64,000 bases of DNA from a bacterium (GTDB lineage Bacteria > Actinomycetota > Acidimicrobiia > Acidimicrobiales > Bin134): assembly GCA_026708015.1 (NCBI GenBank), contig JAPOVT010000023.1, positions 22,644 through 86,643 of the forward strand, given 5' to 3'. This document shows positions 25,657-33,317 of the stretch, in pieces. Each line of letters starts with the position of its first letter. Within the stretch, counting starts at the first letter, position 1. A model generated the notes under the pieces. That model had not been told where the DNA came from. It made no database searches and was given only the letters and a program-made list of their open reading frames with translations. The translations under genes were made by a program, and so were the position numbers.

Positions 25657-25671
25657 GGCATATAATATGCC
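25657..25671 (-). promoter_or_regulatory. Perfect AT-rich palindrome upstream of the broken DUF4143 gene
   Basis: GGCATAT-A-ATATGCC, 15 bp, lies 22 bp upstream of the ATG of the broken ATPase. It includes a TATAAT-like element, so it probably overlaps the -10 region. It is the third DUF4143 gene in the window with its own upstream palindrome. Confidence 0.4.
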
Positions 25672-26021
25672 ATTAAAGTGGCGATTATGAAGCCAATAAT
25701 CTGGCAGTCTGTCAATCTAAGGCCATCCAACCAACTCCTGCCCAACCCCCGGACGCGGAGGCCGTTGAGGACGGCACCCGGGAGGGACCAGTATTCCCCG
25801 CCCAAGCGGAGGCCGTGGGGCAAGCCTGCGGTGAATCGTCTATTGATGCGCCGAATCGTGGGTTTGTGCGGTGAATCGTCTATTGATGTGGGCCTCGGCT
25901 GGGGTCGTTTTGTTCGGGGTGGGGGGCTGGGAGCTCTTGTTGGATTTGATCGATCCGGTTGAATGCCTGTGGGGCGGCGGGGGGAGGTGTTCGCCGGCGG
26001 CGTCGAGCAGCCAGCACCCCG
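25672..26021. other. Intergenic 350 bp with 22-bp direct repeats
   Basis: No gene recognised. Two identical 22-bp copies at 25827-25848 and 25867-25888 give a 40-bp period. Upstream is an 11-bp repeat (GCGGAGGCCGT) occurring twice. A 68-codon open frame starts inside the second copy (25871-26077) but is Gly/Trp-rich and resembles nothing. Confidence 0.5.
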
Positions 26022-27146
26022 CTAGAAGAGTCGGAGGGGGGTGTCTTCCAATTGTGGGAATGCTCGACCTGTGTTGAGGGCTCGGAGTGCCTCTCTGATG
26101 TTGTGGCCTAGCCGTTCGGCAAATTGGACGGGGACGGCGTTGCCGATTTGGAGGTGGACGTCTCGTTTGTTGCCGCCTACGAACTCCCAGGAGTCTGGGA
26201 AGGTCTGGAGACGGGCATATTCCCGGTGGGTGAGCGATCGGAGGCGGTCGGCCTGGACACGCCATAAGGTGACATCGGTGTCTGGATTGCGGACGAATTT
26301 TGCCTCTCTGCTTCGATCCCTTGGCTCGCGGCGGGCAGAGACGTGCCCGTGGGCGAGGCCCCATATCGTCGCGGTATCTACTGCCGGGAATGAGCGATCC
26401 CAGTCCCGAATCGGGTTTCCGTCGGAAGCCGTCCGGGAGAACCTTACAACGCTCATGGGCGCATCTTGGCCGGGGTCCATCCCGCGATCAACATGCACCT
26501 GCGACTTGAAGCCCCATGAGGGATCGTGATTGGGCAAGGAGATCTTGTCGTTGTGAGCGAGATCCCATAGCCATGGGCGGATCGGCTCGTAGCCGGAGGG
26601 GGCTGGGAGGTGCCATCTGTCAGGCGCCTTGTCTCGGAATGCCACGAATACGAACCGGCGGCGAGTCTGAGGCACGCCGTGAGCATCCATCTTGAACACG
26701 TCCCAAGCAATGTCCCCATATCCAGCCTCAGCCAGCGACACAGCGATCTCCTTGATGAATGGCCGTCCGGTGTCCGGATGCAACATCGTGCGCAAGTTCA
26801 AGACGTTCTCGATAATGACAACGCGAGGACGCACTTGTTGGGCAACCCGGCACACTTCTCGGAACAGCCCGTTTCTATCGTCCGCTGCCTGGCGGTTCCC
26901 GCCGAGGCTGAACCCTTGGCATGGCGGTCCGGCCACCAGCACATCCGGGGTGTCGGGCAGACTGTCAGGCGTCCAATCCCGCACATCAGCCTCGACTGGA
27001 TTCCATTCGGGCCGGTTCTTGCGGAGCGTGTCGACAGCGTTCGGGTCATGATCGACAGCAGCGACGGTGGTGAATCCCGCGGCCTCGAATCCAAGGTCAA
27101 GACCCCCCGCACCGGAAAACATGCTGAGTGCGGTCAGTTCGCCCAC
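26022..27146 (-). CDS. DNA (cytosine-5) methyltransferase
   Basis: C5-methyltransferase of 374 residues. Motif I is LSMFSGAGGLDLGFE (SAM binding), motif IV GPPCQGFS with catalytic Cys76, motif VI IENV, motif VIII QTRRRF, motif IX REYARLQTFPD and motif X QIGNAVP. The target-recognition region lies between about 200 and 310. It begins with GTG 9 bp after the putative restriction gene, so the two form an operon. It protects host DNA; the recognition site cannot be read from sequence. Confidence 0.95.
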   Translation of the reverse strand: MGELTALSMFSGAGGLDLGFEAAGFTTVAAVDHDPNAVDTLRKNRPEWNPVEADVRDWTPDSLPDTPDVLVAGPPCQGFSLGGNRQAADDRNGLFREVCRVAQQVRPRVVIIENVLNLRTMLHPDTGRPFIKEIAVSLAEAGYGDIAWDVFKMDAHGVPQTRRRFVFVAFRDKAPDRWHLPAPSGYEPIRPWLWDLAHNDKISLPNHDPSWGFKSQVHVDRGMDPGQDAPMSVVRFSRTASDGNPIRDWDRSFPAVDTATIWGLAHGHVSARREPRDRSREAKFVRNPDTDVTLWRVQADRLRSLTHREYARLQTFPDSWEFVGGNKRDVHLQIGNAVPVQFAERLGHNIREALRALNTGRAFPQLEDTPLRLF

Positions 27147-27155
27147 AAACCCACT

Positions 27156-27893
27156 CTAGGCACTTGGAGTGACACTGTTGCTCATGGTCACCTCGGCACC
27201 CGGACCTTCAGACCGGGCAATCCGCCATGCCCGGAAGTGGTGCTGTCGTCCAGCCGTTGGATTCTCGCGGTACGTGGCACTCAACTGGTTTGTGGCGAAA
27301 TCAAACGAATAGCCGGTCATCACATCTTCAACCTCAACCCGAGCGACCTCGCCGACTTGCACGAATCCGCCGCCGGGATCATCGCCAGCGGGGAGCAGCA
27401 GGGTGCGAGTACCCTCAACCCCTTCAAGCAGGGCTACCGGGGTCGGCATCACGTACATCTTGCGGTCGCGGAGCAAGATATCGCCATAGCTGCCGAAACC
27501 CCGAGTGCTTGTGTTCTTGTGCTCGTAAGCGTCGTCGGCATTGAGGAAGGAGCCGGGGACAATTACAAGGTCCACAACCGGAAAGTTGTTGCCCTCCGGG
27601 GACGCCGGATACCTGCCGAACGCGTAGTAGATCGTCCGCCCATTGTGTGTCGGTCGCGCCACCTGGCTATTCCCATCAAAAGAAGCATCGCGCCCCGGTG
27701 TGGCCAGCCCCTTCACTTCGATGCCTTCGGGGGCGTTTACCAACGTCAAATCCGGGTAGCTGTTCCGACCGGGATCGTCGTGATTGATGCCAGCCTCGCC
27801 GAGACGGGCCTGCACCCAACGCTGAAAGTGAAACTCCTTATCGTCGCGCCCCTCACGAACTATCAGCTCACCACGAACAATGGCAGCATCCAT
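27156..27893 (-). CDS. Putative type II restriction endonuclease (PD-(D/E)xK)
   Basis: Protein of 245 residues directly upstream of the C5-methyltransferase in the same operon. The candidate active site is Pro47-Asp48, 11 residues, then Glu59-Val-Lys61 (YPDLTLVNAPEGIEVKGL). An N-terminal Glu/helix precedes it (DKEFHFQRWVQ), the usual order for PD-(D/E)xK nucleases. No named restriction enzyme recognised. I used ATG 27893; a GTG at 27926 is in frame. A small TGCGA/TCGCA inverted repeat at 27929-27941 lies by the start and could be a control site. Confidence 0.7.
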   Translation of the reverse strand: MDAAIVRGELIVREGRDDKEFHFQRWVQARLGEAGINHDDPGRNSYPDLTLVNAPEGIEVKGLATPGRDASFDGNSQVARPTHNGRTIYYAFGRYPASPEGNNFPVVDLVIVPGSFLNADDAYEHKNTSTRGFGSYGDILLRDRKMYVMPTPVALLEGVEGTRTLLLPAGDDPGGGFVQVGEVARVEVEDVMTGYSFDFATNQLSATYRENPTAGRQHHFRAWRIARSEGPGAEVTMSNSVTPSA

Positions 27894-28053
27894 CGACCGA
27901 AAAGCAGCAGGGATCAGCGAGGACACTTTGCGATTTTCGCATCCCCAGCCATCAAGTACGAGGATCCCAGGGGGTGAGCTCTACCGGTGGTTGCTGCTGG
28001 TCGGCCATGGTGGCCGGTGTCGTGGCAGCGACCGACGGGTGGAGGTTTCCGGT

Positions 28054-29028
28054 GTGGCACGGCGGCTTTGTTTTGAGGTGCGCGTCCGGATCGAGGTGAT
28101 GGTGGGGGCGGGGGGCGGCGCTGGGGGGGGGCGAGGCGGTTGGGCCGCCATCCCGCGACGGTGCAGCGCGAGCTCGGGCGGGCGGGGCCTGGGCCTATTG
28201 CGCGAGGCGGGCGCAGGCTGCTGCCGACGGACGCGCCGCGCGGCCCAGGTTGCCGAAGCTGGCTGGCGGCCCCGTTTTGGCTTGCGAGGCGCAGCGGCGC
28301 CCGGCCCAGCGGTGGTCGCCGCGTGCGGTCTCAGCTGAACTCGCAGAGCTGGGCCACAAGGCGCGCGCGGAGTCGATATGCCGGGGGCGCTATGACCGCA
28401 GCGGCAGCAGCGGGCTGGACCCGGATTCGCGGGAGCTGCTGCCCCGCCGGCGCAGGCACCGCAAACCGCGAAGCCGCTGCGGGCGGGCCGAGCGCTCTGT
28501 TCTGGGCGGATACAAGCCCACAGCAGACCGGCCCCCTCCGCCGAGGACCGCCAAGAGCCCGGCCGCTGGGAGGGCGACCTGGTCAAGGGCAAGAACAACC
28601 GCTCAGCGGTGACCACCCCCCGTCGAGCGCTCCAGCCGCCACACGCTATTGGCGGGCCTGCCCGACGGCTACGGCGCCAAAAGCACCGCCGAAGCCGCCG
28701 CCGCGCCGGCCCGCCAGCCCGAGGCCATGGCCCGCACCCTCGCCCGGGACCAGGGAACAGAGACGGCCCGATGGGCCGACATCGAAAAAACCCTGGACAC
28801 CGAGGTGTACTCCTGCGACCCCCACTCCCCCCGGCAACGACCCGCCAACGAGCAGAACAACGGCCTACTCCGACGCCGGCAGCCCAAAAGCACCGACCCC
28901 CACATCCCAGCAGCGCGCCCGCCCACAATCGAGGACAACCTCAACACCATGCCCCGCAAACTCCACCACCGGCAATCAGCCCAAACCATCCACACTGCCC
29001 TCAACAGCAACCACCGACAGAGCTTGCC
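28054..29028 (+). pseudogene. Decayed IS30-family transposase
   Basis: Homology runs through several frames. The N-terminal HTH (LGRHPATVQRELGRAG), then WSPRAVSAELAELGH, then RWEGDLVKGKNNRSAV with the first catalytic region, LARDQGTETARWADI, and YSCDPHSPRQRPANEQNNGLL near the end. At least three frameshifts separate them, one at a 9-G run near 28123. DDE-type IS30 enzymes contain exactly these blocks in this order. Inverted repeats were not identified. Its 3' end abuts the 161-bp repeat at 29029. Confidence 0.85.
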
Positions 29029-29189
29029 GCCCAGAGGGCTGGGGCAAGGCGCAAGAGCCAGGTGCTGTCACACCCCAGCCCTATCAGAACGTGGGGATTG
29101 ATCGTTCAAAAAGTCGGAGGAATGAGGCATTGGCGACAGACGTTCGGCTTGCCCTAGCCCAGCAACTTGTCGGGCAGCAAGGGGGCTTA
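29029..29189. repeat. 161-bp direct repeat, copy A
   Basis: Matches 31654-31814 at 160 of 161 positions in the same orientation. Starts at the decayed IS30 end and stops at 29189, beyond which the two loci diverge. It contains a 10-bp inverted repeat (AGGGCTGGGG at 29035, CCCCAGCCCT at 29073). The single difference between copies falls in the right arm. Confidence 0.95.
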
Positions 29190-29466
29190 CCCGACAACGA
29201 CATCGCAGCCTCCGTCGGCTCCCGAGGCGACGGCTGTGTCATCGGCGATAGCCTCCAAAATCAAGGCCAGCAACCCTCCCACATGCTGTTTGAAAAAACC
29301 GGCAAACCGTCGCGCGGAGTCAGACGCAACACATGCGTCTGATTTCGCTGTCGGTCCCAGGACGCATATATTGCACCCAGCTCCGACGGAGGGCAGCGAT
29401 TCGTGTAGCAGCGAAGGTCGTTCAAATTATGAACAATGTGTCGCTGCCATGCCTACACTCTTGTGC

Positions 29467-29673
29467 ATGAAGACCGCGCACACCCCCCAACTTCAGGAAG
29501 CGGCGAGTTCTGTTGAGGACGGCGTGTACTGCCCCACCCCTGAGCAGATCCAAGCAGCCGAAGAGCGACTGCTGGAGAAGTGTGGTTTCTCCAGGGAAGA
29601 GTTGGAAGAGCAGGCAAGGCAGGGCAAATTCAAGACGGAGTCAGCGAAGCGCGCTTGGTTCTGCCTCCCCTGA
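29467..29673 (+). CDS. Small hypothetical protein
   Basis: 68 residues from ATG 29467 (an upstream in-frame ATG is at 29449). Charged and helical: TPEQIQAAEERLLEKCGFSR and ELEEQARQGKFKTESAKRAW. A 30-codon frame (29675-29767) follows after 1 bp and may be part of the same unit. Size and composition resemble antitoxin-type small proteins, but no family is recognised. The 277 bp before it (29190-29466) hold no convincing gene; a short minus-strand frame there runs into the 161-bp repeat. Confidence 0.4.
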   Translation: MKTAHTPQLQEAASSVEDGVYCPTPEQIQAAEERLLEKCGFSREELEEQARQGKFKTESAKRAWFCLP

Positions 29674-29826
29674 CATGACCCCATCGCTTTCCAAGCAGGC
29701 GAAGCAATTCGCCGACGACTTGTCGCGTCTTCTCAACAACTCTGCCATCTGCTCTTGCGTCATTTGAGCTTGCTGCCGTGGGGCGAAGACTCTTGCCAGA
29801 GTGCTCTCCGCTGAACTTCGACAGAT

Positions 29827-30714
29827 TCAGTATCTGTGGTTGTCGTCGGAGTGAGGGGGCCTCTTGCACTGCTTCTTGGTCCGTTTGCCAATGTGCTGGC
29901 AACGTCCTGTGTTCCGCTTGGCGGCAGTGCCTTCGGAAGTGGGGCTGGACCCTGCGATTAGTTCGTCGAAGTCTGGGGTGAGCCCAGCCTGGCCTTTTCT
30001 GTCGGGCGGTTCGGGACGGTTCTCGCCGACTTGAGCGCGGCGCATTTGGTGCAGGCGTTGTTCTAGATCGGGCGCGCGGCTCGCGAGGTATCGGAGCACG
30101 TCGTCTTTCCGGTCTTCGAATATCGGGTCGATGTCGAGCTCTCCGGGTGTCTCGAGGAGTTGGACGATTCGGGCGGCGTCATTGGAAGCCGGCGTGATCC
30201 CGTAGCGCCGCATGTGGAAGCGGAGCCCGTCTTCGAGGGTGTAGGGGCCTGCCATATCCATCGCCATCAGGTCGATGTAGTCACGCAGCTTCGGCCGATA
30301 CATGATGACATCGAGCTTGGAGGCGAGCAGGTCCGGGAGGGACGCGACCGGGAGGCCGTCAATTCCGAAGGGTTGTTTGAGGGTCTTCACGTGGCCGGGG
30401 GTGGCTCCCCTGTGCGGGGTGCGGAACACCTGGATCAGGACTCCCTTGACCCTGGCGTGCATCTGATCGGGGCCACTGGCGTCCACTTCGATATCGCCGG
30501 TGCTGTCTCTGAGTCTCCGGGCGAGGCGGTCCCCGGAGAAACCCTTGTGGGCCATGTAGTCGAGGTCGTAGGAGATGCGATGGCGCATGTGTATGGCGAG
30601 TGCGGTGCCGCCCATCAGGCACCCGTCGATGCGCTTCGTGGCCTTTTGCAGGATGGGCCACACTTCGCGCGTTTCTGGCGAGAGGATGTCGCTCCAGGCG
30701 TCGATCTCAGCCAT
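29827..30714 (-). CDS. AbiEii-like nucleotidyltransferase toxin
   Basis: Protein of 295 residues with a nucleotidyltransferase (MNT/DUF1814) domain. The GGTALA motif (35-40) is followed by HRISYDLDYM with the metal-binding Asp50-x-Asp52 pair, and LPDLLASKLDVIMYRPKLRDYIDLMAM is the second family signature. AbiEii-type toxins act by nucleotidyl transfer, for some on tRNA. A Lys/Cys/His-rich tail (RCQHIGKRTKKQCKRP) may bind zinc or nucleic acid. The ATG at 30714 overlaps the stop of the upstream regulator gene by 8 bp, the classical TA arrangement. Confidence 0.8.
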   Translation of the reverse strand: MAEIDAWSDILSPETREVWPILQKATKRIDGCLMGGTALAIHMRHRISYDLDYMAHKGFSGDRLARRLRDSTGDIEVDASGPDQMHARVKGVLIQVFRTPHRGATPGHVKTLKQPFGIDGLPVASLPDLLASKLDVIMYRPKLRDYIDLMAMDMAGPYTLEDGLRFHMRRYGITPASNDAARIVQLLETPGELDIDPIFEDRKDDVLRYLASRAPDLEQRLHQMRRAQVGENRPEPPDRKGQAGLTPDFDELIAGSSPTSEGTAAKRNTGRCQHIGKRTKKQCKRPPHSDDNHRY

Positions 30715-31696
30715 GGGCGCGTTGGGCAAGGGCCTTGTCGATGCGAGCAGCTATTTCCCCCGTGTCGTAGCCGCGCATCGTCCGGCACTTTCGCAGCGCC
30801 TCTTCCGGCAAGCACCTCAGTGCCCATGTCTGGGCTACGGGGTCTGGGCCGTCGAGGATGGTGGTGGCCACGAAAAAGGCGTCTTCGGGAAGCCTGAGGT
30901 CTTTGGCACTCGACCCGTTCCAGAACAAGCTCCAGAATTCGGGCGGTATTCGATCGGGACAAGTGCGGTCCACCTGCTCTGGTCGGGGGGGCAGGTATGC
31001 CATAGCGGTAATGCACTCCTCGTTGAGGTCGAGCGACCACAGCGGCAACGTTTGCGACCCATACCCCCACGGCACGCTGGATTCCTCGCATCGGGCGTAG
31101 CCCAGTTCGGCAAGCGACTTCAAGCACCGTCGTGCGTGGTCGTCGGACAGGCCGGCTTCGCTGGCAACCTGGTCAAGGGCGGTGCCCCTGATTCTGTTCC
31201 GCAGCACCGCCATTACGGCGCGCTGCCCCCTGCTCAGGTCGGCAACCGGATTGTTGCCGGGGTCGAATGACGCGGGAAGCCGGTTCCGCAGCGCTTGTGC
31301 AGGATCGTGATGCTGGTGCAAGAGCGCCACCAAGCGGCTCTCCCCCGGCGGTTTCCCTGTCACTTCCAAAGCGGCAGCGATACGACGAGCAGCAGGAGCG
31401 GATATCTCCAACTCGCGAACCAGCGCAGCAGGGCGAATGTCAGCACACTGTGCAGCCGCTACCCACTTGGAGACTCCGACCTTGGAGCCGTGCATGGCCG
31501 TGTGGGTCGTGACGGTGAAATCCCCCCGGCACACTCGGCATCGCCACTGCTTCACGGGCCGCTCAGCTCGAATCGCCGGCTCGCCGGCCCCGCACTTTGG
31601 ACATTCCGCGCCATTGGGCCACCTGAGCCTCTCCAGGTATGTCTCTGTAGAGAGCCCAGAGGGCTGGGGCAAGGCGCAAGAGCCAGGTGCTGTCAC
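30707..31696 (-). CDS. AbiEi-like antitoxin/regulator with IS1595-type zinc ribbon
   Basis: About 329 residues from a GTG at 31696 (a TTG at 31672 also fits). The N-terminus is an IS1595-transposase-like zinc ribbon: ERLRWPNGAECPKCG and WRCRVCRGDF (Cys32, 35, 53, 56) followed by TVTTHTAMHGSK. The middle has an HTH-like region (QRAVMAVLRNRI, ASEAGLSDDHARRCLKSL), and the C-terminus carries PPEFWSLFWNGSSAKDLRLP, a segment I associate with partners of AbiEii toxins. It overlaps the toxin gene. The start lies inside the 161-bp repeat, so the repeat supplies the promoter and first codons. Confidence 0.65.
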   Translation of the reverse strand: MTAPGSCALPQPSGLSTETYLERLRWPNGAECPKCGAGEPAIRAERPVKQWRCRVCRGDFTVTTHTAMHGSKVGVSKWVAAAQCADIRPAALVRELEISAPAARRIAAALEVTGKPPGESRLVALLHQHHDPAQALRNRLPASFDPGNNPVADLSRGQRAVMAVLRNRIRGTALDQVASEAGLSDDHARRCLKSLAELGYARCEESSVPWGYGSQTLPLWSLDLNEECITAMAYLPPRPEQVDRTCPDRIPPEFWSLFWNGSSAKDLRLPEDAFFVATTILDGPDPVAQTWALRCLPEEALRKCRTMRGYDTGEIAARIDKALAQRAHG

Positions 31697-31814
31697 ACCC
31701 CAACCCTATCAGAACGTGGGGATTGATCGTTCAAAAAGTCGGAGGAATGAGGCATTGGCGACAGACGTTCGGCTTGCCCTAGCCCAGCAACTTGTCGGGC
31801 AGCAAGGGGGCTTA
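31654..31814. repeat. 161-bp direct repeat, copy B
   Basis: Second copy of 29029-29189, same orientation, one mismatch. It covers the 5' end and upstream region of the minus-strand antitoxin gene. Together with copy A it brackets 2,464 bp holding the AbiEii-like pair. Recombination between the copies would delete the module. Confidence 0.95.
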
Positions 31815-31863
31815 GCCCCGCGTGGGCGGGTGAGGTTCCCCGCTTCGACGCGAAGAGCCCCAA

Positions 31864-31907
31864 AACGGTGTTGCCAAGATTGGCAACACCGTTGTACGGT
31901 AGAGGCA
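31864..31907 (+). promoter_or_regulatory. 30-bp palindromic operator and promoter of the XRE-kinase-TPR operon
   Basis: Perfect 14-bp arms (31864-31877 and 31880-31893) around a 2-bp centre; the inner core is TTGCCAA-ga-TTGGCAA. The left arm contains a TTGCCA -35-like box (31871) and a TACGGT -10-like box follows at 31895-31900 with 18-bp spacing. Transcription would then start at or beside the ATG at 31907, i.e. a leaderless mRNA. The palindrome covers the -35 and spacer, so binding by the XRE protein would shut off the operon. Confidence 0.75.
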
Positions 31908-32200
31908 TGGCAGGCAGACGAATAGCCGACATGCTTCGCAATGCCAGACAGGCCAAAGGCCAGTCTTTGAGGAACGCTGCGAAGGACCTCGGCGTGGACG
32001 CGTCGTACCTTTCCCGAGTGGAAACAGGGGAGCGGCAACCATCAGCCGAACTGCGCGATCGTGCGGTAAGCCACTATGCGCTCGACGGCGAACACGTTGC
32101 GTTGGCCGCTGGCGACATCCCACCCGACATTGCGGAAATCCTCCTGCAACACCCCGAGCTTCTCGTTGAAATCCGAGCCAGATATGGCCAGCTTCGCTAA
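31907..32200 (+). CDS. XRE-family transcriptional regulator
   Basis: 97-residue regulator. Residues about 8-60 are a lambda-repressor-type HTH (QSLRNAAKDLGVDASYLSRV then ETGERQPS). The remaining helical tail, IPPDIAEILLQHPELLVEIR, probably dimerises. The ATG is 14 bp after the operator palindrome; no ribosome site with normal spacing precedes it, consistent with leaderless expression. It overlaps the kinase gene by 17 bp. Expected role: autorepressor of the three-gene operon. Confidence 0.88.
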   Translation: MAGRRIADMLRNARQAKGQSLRNAAKDLGVDASYLSRVETGERQPSAELRDRAVSHYALDGEHVALAAGDIPPDIAEILLQHPELLVEIRARYGQLR

Positions 32201-33317
32201 TGCCTGCATCGGCCAGACCCTCAGCGGGCGCTACCGGCTCGCAGCCCATATCGGCGACGGTTACTTCTCCCATGTGTTCAAAGCCAGCGATCAACAGACC
32301 GCAACGCTGGCCGCTGTGAAGATGCTCGCTCCGAGCGCTACCAGTGACCCTGGCGCAGTGATGGAGTTTGACGAGGAGGGGATGCTCCTGGAGAAGTCAG
32401 AAAAGGTCCGCAATGTCGTCTCGCTGATCGAATCGGGACAGTCGGAATTGTTCATTGACATTGGAGGCTCGCCTACGAGGATGCGTGTGCGCTTTCATGT
32501 GTTGGAGTTGGGTGACGGGTCGCTTGACGAACTTCTGCCGCATCGGCATGAGCTCAGCTGGCATGCCAAGATGCTGCTCTTCCGGGATGTCGTGTCAGGC
32601 GTCCATCAAATGCATGGCAAGCGGATCATGCATAGGGACATCAAGTCATCAAACGTGCTCTTGTTTGACACAAAGAAACCCGTCTTGTCCCTGATGTCCG
32701 GCTCAGGTGGACTGCCGGTATCCAACCTGCTCTTGTCCGACTCGAGAAAGCCCGTCGCCACAGCGAAAATCTCCGATCTGGGACGCAGCCGCAGCCTGGA
32801 CCGAAGCCCTCGGTTTTCTCCGTCCGCGTACGCGTCAGGGCGAGGCGACCACAGTTACGCGCCGCCAGAGTTCCTCTGGAACCTGGCCGACGGGAACGAC
32901 CTAACAGCTCTTAGGCGGGCCGACATCTACCTTCTCGGCTCGGTCCTGTACGAAATCGCCACCGGTCTGGGAATTACAGCGGTGACGTTGCCGGATTGGC
33001 AATTCCACCTCGATCACACAGCAGCTATGGAACGAGAAGATCGAGAAGCCAGTTTCTGCGCTGCGGCACGTTACATGAGGGAAAGATACGAGTCGGCTTT
33101 GGGGGAGCTGGAGGATGAGGTGCCTCCGCAAATACGACAACACGTTGTGGACCTGGTACGCCAGATGTGCAGCCCCGTCCCCGCCTTTCGGGAGCGCCGC
33201 CGTCGAGCTGAGCAGAACAGCCCTTTGTGGGGCCTGCAATGGGTGTTTCGCCGCGTGGACATCATCATCAAGACCCTTGACCGAACAGCGTATGAAAGGA
33301 GGAGAGTGAACATATGA
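32184..33317 (+). CDS. Ser/Thr protein kinase (no membrane anchor)
   Basis: Hanks-type kinase of 377 residues. The G-loop is GDGYFSHV (24-31), ATP Lys46 in AAVKML, the alphaC Glu probably Glu64/65, catalytic loop HRDIKSSN (150-157), DLG in place of DFG (198-200), APPE (226-229) and the F-helix Asp247. All catalytic residues are present, so it should be active. A 24-residue insertion between the catalytic loop and DLG looks like a partial duplication. The C-terminal 90 residues are helical and basic. No transmembrane or PASTA domain exists, unlike PknB-type kinases. It is coupled to the XRE gene (17-bp overlap) and to the TPR gene (ATGA). Confidence 0.9.
   Translation: MASFANACIGQTLSGRYRLAAHIGDGYFSHVFKASDQQTATLAAVKMLAPSATSDPGAVMEFDEEGMLLEKSEKVRNVVSLIESGQSELFIDIGGSPTRMRVRFHVLELGDGSLDELLPHRHELSWHAKMLLFRDVVSGVHQMHGKRIMHRDIKSSNVLLFDTKKPVLSLMSGSGGLPVSNLLLSDSRKPVATAKISDLGRSRSLDRSPRFSPSAYASGRGDHSYAPPEFLWNLADGNDLTALRRADIYLLGSVLYEIATGLGITAVTLPDWQFHLDHTAAMEREDREASFCAAARYMRERYESALGELEDEVPPQIRQHVVDLVRQMCSPVPAFRERRRRAEQNSPLWGLQWVFRRVDIIIKTLDRTAYERRRVNI

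Noticed and set aside
25827..25888. Possible CRISPR array
   Set aside because: Only two repeats of 22 bp with an 18-bp gap, no further units and no cas genes.
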